Origin: Hyphomicrobiales bacterium
Lineage (GTDB): Bacteria; Pseudomonadota; Alphaproteobacteria; Rhizobiales; Devosiaceae
DNA length: 7,190 nucleotides
Assembly (NCBI GenBank): GCA_026989045.1
Contig: JALSJY010000002.1
Coordinates: 1 to 7,190 of the forward strand
Direction of reading: 5' to 3'
Shown: positions 1 through 5,363 of the stretch, one piece after another
How positions within the stretch are numbered: position 1 is the stretch's first letter
How the letters are laid out: every line of letters starts with the position of its first letter
Notes under the pieces: generated by a model
Told to the model about the DNA's origin: nothing
The model's input: the letters and a program-made list of their open reading frames with translations, nothing else
The model's database searches: none
Translations under genes and position numbers: made by a program

Positions 1-17
1 AAATGTGGTAAAAGCCG

Positions 18-46
18 TTGTTAGAATTGAAAAGCGGTATTATAAT
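18..46 (+). promoter_or_regulatory. Putative sigma-70 promoter of aroQ-accB-accC
   Basis: A TTGTTA hexamer (18-23, 4 of 6 match to TTGACA) lies exactly 17 bp before a perfect TATAAT (41-46). Transcription would begin near 53, giving a leader of about 60 nt before aroQ. The spacing and perfect -10 are seen directly; promoter activity is inferred. AT-rich DNA makes chance TATAAT matches common, so the 17-bp spacing is the main support. Confidence 0.45.
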
Positions 47-115
47 AATCAAAGCTTTGCTTTTTATCAGCTTTAAGTATAATTAAACGCGATTTCTTTA
101 ATTGGTAAGTTCAGC

Positions 116-553
116 ATGATCAAAAATATTCTTATTCTTAACGGGCCTAATCTAAATATGCTTGGAAGCCGAGAGAATGACATTTACGGCAGCGATAGCC
201 TTGCTGACATTGAGCAAATGTGTAAGAAAAAGTCAGGAAAAAACGGCCAAGCCATTGATTTTAGGCAATCAAATAGCGAGGGTGAGCTAGTTAATTGGAT
301 ACAAGATGCACTTGGTAAATTTGATGCGATAATCATCAATCCAGCTGCTTATACTCATACTTCAATTGCCATTCATGATGCGCTAAAAGCTGTGCAGCTA
401 CCTGTTATTGAAGTGCACTTATCAAATATTTATAAGCGAGAATCTTTTCGCCATAGTTCTTATATATCTATGATTGCCTTGGGTCAGATATGTGGGCTGG
501 GGAAAACTGGCTATAAACTAGCCTTAGACGCATTGGCAGAACTCAATAAGTAG
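116..553 (+). CDS. aroQ: Type II 3-dehydroquinate dehydratase
   Basis: This cytosolic enzyme dehydrates 3-dehydroquinate to 3-dehydroshikimate, step three of the shikimate pathway to aromatic amino acids. At 145 aa it has the usual length of the small dodecameric type II family, which is unrelated to type I AroD. Visible signatures are the N-terminal NGPNLNMLGSRE block with the flexible-lid Arg19 and catalytic Tyr24, FRQSNSEGE at 49-57, NPAAYTHTS at 75-83 (substrate-binding Asn75, His81), and EVHLSN with catalytic His101 followed by Arg112. Small departures from the common family pattern are Asn21 after the RE pair (usually Pro) and Tyr106 where SNIH is common; neither removes a catalytic residue. 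The start ATG has only a weak GGTAAG-like ribosome site. It is the first gene of a block with accB, 63 bp downstream, an order known from many Alphaproteobacteria. Confidence 0.96.
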   Translation: MIKNILILNGPNLNMLGSRENDIYGSDSLADIEQMCKKKSGKNGQAIDFRQSNSEGELVNWIQDALGKFDAIIINPAAYTHTSIAIHDALKAVQLPVIEVHLSNIYKRESFRHSSYISMIALGQICGLGKTGYKLALDALAELNK

Positions 554-616
554 ATTATATATAAAGAAAAATACTAGCTTTGCTCCAAAAAAACACAAAT
601 AGTTAGAAGTAAAAAC

Positions 617-1129
617 ATGACAAAAACAACTAGTGCAGGTAAAAAATCAAACAATTCAGATAAAGAATTAATTCGCGCAATTGCTGAAATGGTGAATGAG
701 CAAAATCTTGCTGAAATAGAAATTGAACGTGATGAGTTTCGCATTCGTGTAACTCGCTCTTTTGCTTCAAACGAGGTAATGCATGTTGCTGCCCCTGCCC
801 CAGCAGCCCCAGCTGCTGCAGCGCCACCAGCACCTGCGATAGCGCCTCCTGTATTATCTGTTGAGCCAGTTGCGAGTGATGACCTTAGCTCTAATCCGAA
901 TGCTTTGCTTTCCCCCATGGTTGGCACTGCTTATTTAGCGCCTGAACCAGGGGCTACAGATTTTATAAAAGTTGGCATGAGTGTAAATGAGGGGCAGACA
1001 GTTTTAATTGTTGAGGCAATGAAAACAATGAACCAGATACCTGCGCATAAATCTGGCACTGTTACCAAAATTATTGTTGAAGATTCTCAACCAATTGAAT
1101 TTGGTGAGCCTCTTGTGGTCATTGAATAG
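617..1129 (+). CDS. accB: Biotin carboxyl carrier protein of acetyl-CoA carboxylase
   Basis: AccB carries the biotin that shuttles CO2 between biotin carboxylase (AccC) and the carboxyltransferase, so that malonyl-CoA can be made for fatty-acid synthesis. The 170-aa protein has a charged N-terminal helical part (about 14-48), an Ala/Pro-rich flexible linker (about 58-80), and a C-terminal biotinyl/lipoyl domain (about 98-170). The biotinylation motif EAMKTMN places the modified lysine at Lys136, 34 residues from the C-terminus, the usual distance for this family. Having Thr rather than Met or Leu after the lysine is common in alphaproteobacterial AccB. The ribosome-binding site is weak (AGAAG). 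accC starts 14 bp after the stop, so the two are almost certainly co-transcribed and made together. BirA, which would attach the biotin, is not in the window. Confidence 0.96.
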   Translation: MTKTTSAGKKSNNSDKELIRAIAEMVNEQNLAEIEIERDEFRIRVTRSFASNEVMHVAAPAPAAPAAAAPPAPAIAPPVLSVEPVASDDLSSNPNALLSPMVGTAYLAPEPGATDFIKVGMSVNEGQTVLIVEAMKTMNQIPAHKSGTVTKIIVEDSQPIEFGEPLVVIE

Positions 1130-1131
1130 TT

Positions 1132-1137
1132 AAGGAG
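1132..1137 (+). promoter_or_regulatory. Strong Shine-Dalgarno of accC
   Basis: AAGGAG lies 6 nt before the accC ATG at 1144, in the short accB-accC gap. It is the only near-consensus ribosome-binding site in the aroQ-accB-accC block and fixes the accC start. Confidence 0.8.
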
Positions 1138-1143
1138 AGTAAA

Positions 1144-2490
1144 ATGTTCTCCAAAGTTTTGATAGCAAATCGTGGTGAAATAGCACTTAGAATTTTACGG
1201 GCCTGTAAAGAAATGGGCATTCAAACTGTTGCTGTTCACTCCACAGCAGATGCAAATGCAATGCACGTTAAGTTGGCAGATGAAACTGTTTGTATTGGCC
1301 CCAACCCTGCCTCTGAATCTTATTTAAATATCCCATCAATTCTTGCAGCATGTGAAATCACTGGCGCAGATGCGGTTCACCCTGGATATGGATTTTTATC
1401 TGAAAACTCAAGATTTGCACAGATTCTTGAAGAGCATAAAATCACCTTCATTGGTCCAGCCTCCTCTCATATTGAAATTATGGGTGATAAAATTGAAGCA
1501 AAAAAGACTGCCCTTAAACTTGGTATTCCTTGCGTTCCTGGCTCTGAGGGTGAAGTAACATCAGTAAAACAAGCACAGGAAATTGGGCAAGAATTTGGTT
1601 ATCCTGTTATTGTAAAGGCCGCATCTGGCGGCGGCGGGCGCGGCATGAAAGTTGCCAATAATGATGCCGAAATGGAAATTGCCTATTCAACTGCTCGTTC
1701 TGAAGCAAAAGCTGCTTTTGGCGATGACACAATTTATATTGAAAAATATTTAGGCAAACCCCGCCATATTGAAGTTCAAGTCATTGGTGATGGCAAGGGT
1801 AATGGTATTCACTTAGGAACACGTGACTGCTCACTCCAACGCCGCCACCAAAAAGTTTGGGAAGAAGCGCTAGCCCCAAGTCTTAGCATGGATAAGAATA
1901 ATGATATTGGTGAAATTTGCGCTAAAGCTGTTCGAGAGCTTAAATATTCTGGTGCTGGTACGTTTGAGTTTTTATATGAGGATGATGAATTTTATTTCAT
2001 TGAAATGAATACTCGTCTTCAAGTTGAGCACCCAATTTCAGAACGTATAACAAATTTTGATATTGTTTATGAGCAGTTGCGTGTTGCATCTGGAGAAAGT
2101 TTAAGCATTACTCAAGATGAAGTGTCATTTTGGGGTCATGCTATTGAGGTAAGAATTAACGCAGAAGATCCGCTGACATTTGCTCCGTCACCAGGAACAA
2201 TCACTGGCTATCACCCTGCGGGCGGTGTAGGAGTTCGTGTTGATAGCGCAATCTATCAGGGTTATAAAATCCCTCCCTATTATGACAGCTTGATAGGGAA
2301 ATTGATTGTGCATGGCCGTGATCGTGATGAATGTTTGCAAAGATTACGCCGCTCTTTAAATGAGTTTGTTATTGATGGGGTGAAAACTACTCTACCGCTT
2401 TTTCAAAGGCTGATAGAAGAGCCGGATGTTCTCTCAGGTAATTATGATATTCACTGGCTAGAAAAATACCTAAAAAAACTTAATGAATAA
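1144..2490 (+). CDS. accC: Acetyl-CoA carboxylase, biotin carboxylase subunit
   Basis: AccC uses ATP and bicarbonate to carboxylate the biotin on AccB, the first half-reaction of acetyl-CoA carboxylase. At 448 aa it is full length for a stand-alone bacterial AccC. It opens with the biotin carboxylase N-domain (FSKVLIANRGEIALRI), then the ATP-grasp domain with Lys116, Lys158 and the glycine-rich loop SGGGGRGMK (about 161-169), then RRHQK with Lys237, then the EMNTRLQVEHP block with Glu287, Asn289 and Arg291. These correspond to E. coli Lys116, Lys159, Lys238, Glu288, Asn290 and Arg292. The C-terminal domain contains INAEDP and PPYYDSLIGKL. One oddity is EEAL at 239-242, where a Pro (or Gly-Pro) is usual; CTA instead of CCA would explain it as a single-base change. 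It is the third gene of the block, with a 14-bp gap from accB. Confidence 0.97.
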   Translation: MFSKVLIANRGEIALRILRACKEMGIQTVAVHSTADANAMHVKLADETVCIGPNPASESYLNIPSILAACEITGADAVHPGYGFLSENSRFAQILEEHKITFIGPASSHIEIMGDKIEAKKTALKLGIPCVPGSEGEVTSVKQAQEIGQEFGYPVIVKAASGGGGRGMKVANNDAEMEIAYSTARSEAKAAFGDDTIYIEKYLGKPRHIEVQVIGDGKGNGIHLGTRDCSLQRRHQKVWEEALAPSLSMDKNNDIGEICAKAVRELKYSGAGTFEFLYEDDEFYFIEMNTRLQVEHPISERITNFDIVYEQLRVASGESLSITQDEVSFWGHAIEVRINAEDPLTFAPSPGTITGYHPAGGVGVRVDSAIYQGYKIPPYYDSLIGKLIVHGRDRDECLQRLRRSLNEFVIDGVKTTLPLFQRLIEEPDVLSGNYDIHWLEKYLKKLNE

Positions 2491-2587
2491 TGATTTTATC
2501 ATTTGAATTTAGACAGCACTAAACAATGGATATAATGACATATTAATTAAGGTTGAACTTACCCCTGATCTAATAATCCGCGCTTAT

Positions 2588-3199
2588 ATGCTAGGCATTT
2601 TCCCTATGGCAGAAAATGAGCATAGCGATGATGTGTTTTGGGTGTCACCTGAAAAGCGCGGTATAATTCCACTTGATAAATTCTATATTTCAAAATCACT
2701 AAAAAAAGCGCTAAAAAAAAACACCTATCAAATTAAAATAGATAATGACTTTGATGCAATTATCCATGCTTGCGCACATTTTGGTACTGAGCGTGAGGAT
2801 ACTTGGATAAATGCAAATATAAAAAAAGCTTATCGTGAGCTTTTTGATATGAAAGTCTGCCATACAGTTGAGGTTTGGGATAATGATAATCTCGTTGGAG
2901 GCCTATATGGGCTTGCTATTGGCGGTGCTTTTTTTGGGGAAAGCATGTTTCATACCGTTAATAATGGTTCAAAAATTGCACTTTATCACTTGGTCAAGCT
3001 ATTAAAAAGTGCAGGCTACACCCTACTTGATACACAATTTTTAACCCCTCACCTAGCTAGTTTAGGTGGCATTGAAATAGATAAAAAAGAATATATAGAA
3101 AAACTAAATCATGCTTTAGAAATTGATGCGAATTTTCACCTCTCTTCAGGTGGTGGCACATCACTTGATTGTTTGCAATCATCTAGCCAAACATCATAA
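2588..3199 (+). CDS. aat: Leucyl/phenylalanyl-tRNA-protein transferase (N-terminus uncertain)
   Basis: Aat moves Leu or Phe from charged tRNA to the N-terminal Arg or Lys of proteins, marking them for ClpS/ClpAP degradation. Recognisable family features are GIFPMAE near the start, FWVSPEKRGIIPLD (about 17-30), TWIN at about 72-75, HTVEVW (about 91-96), GGLYG, GAFFGESMF, and LLDTQFLTPHLASLG. The 203-aa frame begins at the first in-frame ATG (2588). The reading frame is open back to 2513, and the stretch 2552-2587 translates as VELTPDLIIRAY, which matches the conserved Aat N-terminus. The true protein should therefore start upstream, but no ATG, GTG or TTG occurs in frame there; ATT at 2546 or ATA at 2540 are the only weak candidates. 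ATGs at 2526 and 2535 lie in another frame and reach a stop at 2544. The last ~20 codons overlap the convergent DUF2155 gene. Confidence 0.9.
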   Translation: MLGIFPMAENEHSDDVFWVSPEKRGIIPLDKFYISKSLKKALKKNTYQIKIDNDFDAIIHACAHFGTEREDTWINANIKKAYRELFDMKVCHTVEVWDNDNLVGGLYGLAIGGAFFGESMFHTVNNGSKIALYHLVKLLKSAGYTLLDTQFLTPHLASLGGIEIDKKEYIEKLNHALEIDANFHLSSGGGTSLDCLQSSSQTS

Positions 3200-3540
3200 A
3201 TTGCATGATCTATTGCATTTAACGATGGGCTATCGGCAAACATCCAACCAGAAAAAATTCTAGTTGCCTCCCCCTTAAGGCTTATCTGATCAACCTCAAG
3301 GAACACAATAGTTTGCTGTTTTTGTGTGGCAGGCTTAGTATAGCAAGCCCTTGGAGTTATTTGTAATGCGCCAAACTGCACAGTTTCATTCATGTAAACA
3401 TCGAATTTAATCAAACGGCCAGTAATTTTATCAAGCCCAGCTAAAGCAGTCACAGGATTGCTGATTGTTTCAGCCAAAGCTAAGCTTGGCATTAGCAATA
3501 TTAAAAATATATATAAAAATATTTGTCTAAAAAATTTCAT
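3136..3540 (-). CDS. Secreted DUF2155 domain protein of unknown function
   Basis: I recognise this as the DUF2155 family, found mostly in Alphaproteobacteria; its biochemical role is unknown. The 134-aa product begins with a clear signal peptide: positive KFFRQ start, hydrophobic core at about 6-20, and an ALA signal-peptidase I site after residue 23. The mature protein should be periplasmic. The conserved core runs from about 34 to 123, with AGLDKITGR, ETVQFGALQITPRACY, RIFSGWMFA and YDVWLDDC. It has just two cysteines after the signal, Cys66 and Cys122, which could form a disulfide (inference). A short Pro-rich tail ends the protein. It starts 14 bp after the NDUFA12-like gene stops, so both are likely on one transcript. 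The last 64 bp overlap the 3' end of aat on the other strand. No good Shine-Dalgarno is visible. Confidence 0.9.
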   Translation of the reverse strand: MKFFRQIFLYIFLILLMPSLALAETISNPVTALAGLDKITGRLIKFDVYMNETVQFGALQITPRACYTKPATQKQQTIVFLEVDQISLKGEATRIFSGWMFADSPSLNAIDHAIYDVWLDDCKQSSDVPPPEER

Positions 3541-3554
3541 ATAATCAATATCAA

Positions 3555-3941
3555 TTATTTAGGCGACCAAGCATCATAATCAGCACTTACTTTTGCCCGT
3601 TTGCCAGACTTTAACAAGCTTCCTTGAGGGCGATAAGCGTTTGCCGTGCCGCTCATGTTTGGCTGATGGGGCTTTTGCCATGAATATGGTTTATAATTGT
3701 CTTTTGTGGGTGCTCTATCAACTCGATTATGTATCCAGCCATGCCAACCAGGGGCAATTGCAGAGGCTTCTGCTGGTCCATTATAAATAACCCAGCGTTG
3801 TTTATCATTCTTTTTGTGGTGGTAATAATCATTACCCAACTCATCAGTGCCAACAAATTCACCTTTAAACATAGTGCGAACACGTATTCCAAAAGTTTGC
3901 TTATGCCACCAGATAAAAATTTCTGCAAAAAACTGTTTCAT
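3555..3941 (-). CDS. NDUFA12 (B17.2)-like NADH:ubiquinone oxidoreductase accessory subunit
   Basis: This is the bacterial homologue of mitochondrial complex I accessory subunit NDUFA12, a small protein on the peripheral arm of respiratory NADH dehydrogenase at the inner face of the cytoplasmic membrane. Its role in alphaproteobacterial complex I is known from family studies; its effect here is inferred. Family marks in the 128-aa product are IWWHKQTFG (10-18), GTDELGNDYY (31-40), RWVIYNG (49-55), EASAIAPGWHGWIH (58-71), and a C-terminal YRPQGSL block. I prefer the ATG at 3941 because the following MKQFFAEIF fits homologue N-termini and a GGA lies about 8 nt upstream; an in-frame ATG at 3953 would add four residues. 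As in other Alphaproteobacteria it sits away from any nuo operon, directly before the DUF2155 gene. Confidence 0.92.
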   Translation of the reverse strand: MKQFFAEIFIWWHKQTFGIRVRTMFKGEFVGTDELGNDYYHHKKNDKQRWVIYNGPAEASAIAPGWHGWIHNRVDRAPTKDNYKPYSWQKPHQPNMSGTANAYRPQGSLLKSGKRAKVSADYDAWSPK

Positions 3942-3985
3942 AGCATTTTCCATATATATTCAAATCATTTCACTAATCCGTTTAA

Positions 3986-4010
3986 CATAGTGTTGAAGCT
4001 TCGCATAGTG
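3986..4010. repeat. Two CATAGTG direct repeats flanking GAAGCTTC
   Basis: CATAGTG occurs at 3986-3992 and again at 4004-4010, 18 bp apart, with the perfect palindrome GAAGCTTC (3995-4002) between them. They lie in the 97-109 bp gap between the response regulator and the NDUFA12-like gene, where that gene's promoter or a regulator site could be. Two 7-bp copies are weak evidence; function is unknown. Confidence 0.25.
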
Positions 4011-4050
4011 ACATTTTTATATTGGAAAATATTTTTGTGAGAAATGATAT

Positions 4051-4629
4051 TTAAAAATTCACCTCTAGAATTTTATCAATGTCTTTTTGAATGGACATCA
4101 TTTCAGCAAACTGGCTGGCTTGGAATTTTCTAGCCGAATCTAATTGTGTTTTACGCTCTTCTTCAACTGCAATACGTTTTGTTACCCCCTCAATCACATA
4201 AGAATCACCAACTAGCTTTAATGTGCGATGCCCACCAAGTACCCAATTTATTCTCTCATAAAGTATTTGCGGGGCTAAAGGCTTAGAAACTATGGCATGT
4301 GCGCCCAATTTCATAGCAGTTTCAACCCAACTCTTTTTTGCTTCACTAAGCATCACAATGATGGGTACAAGACATATCGGATACATTTTTTTATTACGAA
4401 ACAATTTTAAAAAGCTCTTACCATCAAATGGTTGAACCTCCCAATCCATCAATACCACATCAGGTGGCTCTAATAACATTGAGTTGGCAGCTTTCTCACT
4501 ATTAGAAAAAACTCTAACCTGCCTAATATCATAAGCTAAAAGCATAGTGCGCAATAAACGCTGCATCTCATTATTGGGTTCAATAATAAGAACGGAGATT
4601 GGTTCTGATTCGGCATTTATACTCGTCAT
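4051..4629 (-). CDS. Single-receiver-domain response regulator, no known output domain
   Basis: The N-terminal ~120 residues form a CheY-like receiver domain: SVLIIEP (strand 1), VVLMDWEVQPFDG with the probable phospho-acceptor Asp62, the switch Ser95 in VMLSEAKK, and the conserved Lys116 in VSKPL. The Mg-binding acidic pair near residue 17, usually Asp-Asp or Glu-Asp, reads Glu17-Pro18, so one acid is missing and phosphorylation may be weakened. The remaining ~70 residues are charged and helical-looking (EEERKTQLDSARK), with no DNA-binding or enzymatic domain I recognise. I chose the ATG at 4629 (192 aa); an in-frame GTG at 4641 would add four residues, and neither has a strong ribosome site. 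No histidine kinase is adjacent, so it is an orphan in this window. It is transcribed away from nrdJ across the long gap and towards the NDUFA12-like gene, from which it is separated by about 110 bp. Its partner and output are unknown. Confidence 0.85.
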   Translation of the reverse strand: MTSINAESEPISVLIIEPNNEMQRLLRTMLLAYDIRQVRVFSNSEKAANSMLLEPPDVVLMDWEVQPFDGKSFLKLFRNKKMYPICLVPIIVMLSEAKKSWVETAMKLGAHAIVSKPLAPQILYERINWVLGGHRTLKLVGDSYVIEGVTKRIAVEEERKTQLDSARKFQASQFAEMMSIQKDIDKILEVNF

Positions 4630-4677
4630 ACGATAAATCACTTTTACTCAAAAAAACGCAACTAGGGTAAAAATAAT

Positions 4678-4746
4678 ATGCTTGACAAATATTTTATGAT
4701 AGATAGCACGCGCACCATTGGGATTCGCACTATAGGCAAGAGATAA
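4678..4746 (+). CDS. Possible 22-aa small ORF with an internal RTIG repeat
   Basis: An ATG at 4678 opens a 22-codon frame ending in TAA at 4744-4746. AGGG (4664-4667) lies 10 nt upstream, a somewhat distant ribosome site. The peptide contains RTIGI followed directly by RTIGK. The DNA copies differ only at third codon positions across RTIG (CGC ACC ATT GGG versus CGC ACT ATA GGC), a pattern expected of a translated repeat. The length is so small that chance is a real alternative, and I recognise no family. Confidence 0.15.
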   Translation: MLDKYFMIDSTRTIGIRTIGKR

Positions 4747-4900
4747 AAGCCTAAGCAATTCAATAGAGATGTAATGCTAAAGAATCTAATATATACGTTG
4801 TGTTAGCCTATTTAATGCCACCATTTTTGTAAGTTTAATATGCTATTGCATGGAATAGTTTTTTTAAATTTTACCAAATACTCAAATAAATTTTTTCCCC

Positions 4901-4920
4901 ACTGTTCACAGTTTGTAAAC
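4901..4920. promoter_or_regulatory. Adjoining dyads, possible operator
   Basis: ACTGTTCACAGT (4901-4912) is a perfect inverted repeat with 5-bp arms around TC, and GTTTGTAAAC (4911-4920) is a second with 4-bp arms around GT, sharing two bases with the first. Such paired dyads look like a repressor or activator binding site. The segment also resembles the alphaproteobacterial LexA half-site spacing GTTC-N7-GTTC, but the second half reads GTAA, so I do not assign it to LexA. The regulator is unknown. Confidence 0.25.
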
Positions 4921-5184
4921 CTTTTTACACCAGATTTAGTTACATAGGACGCAAAAAACACAAGAGGTGGTATTTTTTATTAAATTTACAGTTGACGAAA
5001 ATTCACAAATCAGACATTCATATTTCTGTAACAAAGCATTTTCGTTGCTCCTTACATTTATTAAAACAGCTAAAATCCTGTTTATTTGGATTTAGATATA
5101 TTTTACCCCTTATTTAACGGGTGAAGGCTTGTTTGTTGTGCTGAGGTAAACTGAAATGCCAATAGAATTTAAGTAATTTTTCTT

Positions 5185-5201
5185 ATCGGGAAAGTCCTGA
5201 T
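5185..5201 (+). other. Short hairpin in the nrdJ upstream region
   Basis: ATCGGGA (5185-5191) pairs with TCCTGAT (5195-5201) through seven base pairs, one of them G-U, around an AAG loop. It is not followed by a T-run in the + direction, so it is not an intrinsic terminator. It may be part of a leader structure or chance. Confidence 0.25.
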
Positions 5202-5212
5202 TAGATTTAATT

Positions 5213-5255
5213 TTGATAGTGATGAATAGGCAGAATATCGACTTTACAAAATAAT
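5213..5255 (+). promoter_or_regulatory. FNR/FixK-like box and possible -10 for nrdJ
   Basis: TTGAT-AGTG-ATGAA (5213-5226) matches the Crp/FNR-family anaerobox TTGAT-N4-ATCAA at 9 of 10 positions. AATAAT (5250-5255, 5 of 6 to TATAAT) would set transcription start near 5261, putting the box centre at about -41.5, the classic class II activator position. The motif and spacing are seen; the promoter and oxygen control are inferred. A perfect TATAAT at 5300-5305 is an alternative -10 but has no good -35 partner. Confidence 0.3.
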
Positions 5256-5324
5256 TTAATCAGCTCGAGAAGTTAAAAATATAAAAGAATAACATTAAAT
5301 ATAATAAGGCCATATTTTTGGTTT

Positions 5325-5341
5325 ATGGGTGTTTCACCCGT
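5325..5341 (+). other. Hairpin just upstream of the nrdJ ribosome-binding site
   Basis: GGGTG (5327-5331) and CACCC (5335-5339) form a stem around TTT, extendable by an A-T and a T-G pair to 5325-5341. It ends seven bases before the GGGGA ribosome site. Only four Ts follow and they lead into the GGGGA, so a terminator is unlikely; an effect on nrdJ translation is possible but unproven. Confidence 0.35.
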
Positions 5342-5347
5342 CATTTT

Positions 5348-5352
5348 GGGGA
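5348..5352 (+). promoter_or_regulatory. Putative nrdJ Shine-Dalgarno
   Basis: GGGGA lies 11 nt before the nrdJ ATG at 5364, slightly farther than optimal. It is the only purine-rich ribosome-site candidate near this start. The CCC of the upstream hairpin could pair with it instead of with GGG. Confidence 0.45.
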
Positions 5353-5363
5353 ATATAATAAAT

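Larger units (their letters stand above)
4642..5363. other. Long AT-rich intergenic region between the response regulator and nrdJ
   Basis: About 720 bp separate the divergent response-regulator and nrdJ genes. I find no protein gene of family quality on either strand, no tRNA, no recognisable riboswitch and no transposon ends. It contains small operator-like dyads (4901-4920), an FNR/FixK-like site (5213-5226), short hairpins (5185-5201, 5325-5341), a weak TAGGC/GCCTA inverted repeat (4733-4753) and a 22-codon ORF (4678-4746), each listed or discussed separately. Divergent promoters for both neighbours must lie in or near it. Confidence 0.7.

Noticed and set aside
51..66. Terminator of an upstream gene (AAAGC-TTT-GCTTT then T-run)
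   Set aside because: The stem is only five mostly A-T pairs and lies just downstream of the proposed promoter; too weak to call.
73..88. CtrA-like site (TTAA-N7-TAAAC) before aroQ
   Set aside because: It matches 8 of 9 positions, but such AT-rich half-sites are expected often by chance here, and cell-cycle control of aroQ-accBC has no other support in the window.
574..927. Minus-strand open frame across accB, and similar frames over accB, accC, the NDUFA12-like gene and nrdJ
   Set aside because: These lie antisense or out of frame to genes with clear family motifs; the Ala/Gly-rich stretch merely reflects the accB Ala/Pro linker read backwards.
3138..3154. CACCT/AGGTG hairpin as a bidirectional terminator between aat and DUF2155
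   Set aside because: There is no T-run after the stem in either direction, and it lies inside both coding sequences.
4682..4710. Perfect TTGACA at 4682-4687 as a + strand promoter
   Set aside because: No -10 hexamer stands at 16-18 bp (AGCACG-like sequence there); the only TATGAT is 7 bp away.
4695..4740. tRNA-like GCGAATCCC on the minus strand
   Set aside because: The T-loop would need TTC, which is GC-altered here, and no matching stem or cloverleaf can be drawn around it.
4850..5010. AT-rich segment with TTCACA words resembling an origin with DnaA boxes
   Set aside because: The best matches (ending at 4910 and near 5007) have at least two mismatches to TTATNCACA, and no origin-associated genes are adjacent.
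5100..5363. Cobalamin (B12) riboswitch upstream of the B12-dependent nrdJ
   Set aside because: GGGAAAGTCC at 5188-5197 first suggested it, but the conserved B12 box and the GGTG...TCC core in the right order are absent. Also, B12 riboswitches usually control B12-independent alternatives or transport rather than the B12-using enzyme.
4680..5363. NrdR boxes for ribonucleotide reductase control
   Set aside because: No pair of sites near the consensus acaCwATATwGtgt was found; ATATAT-containing stretches (for example 4788-4796) lack the flanking bases.
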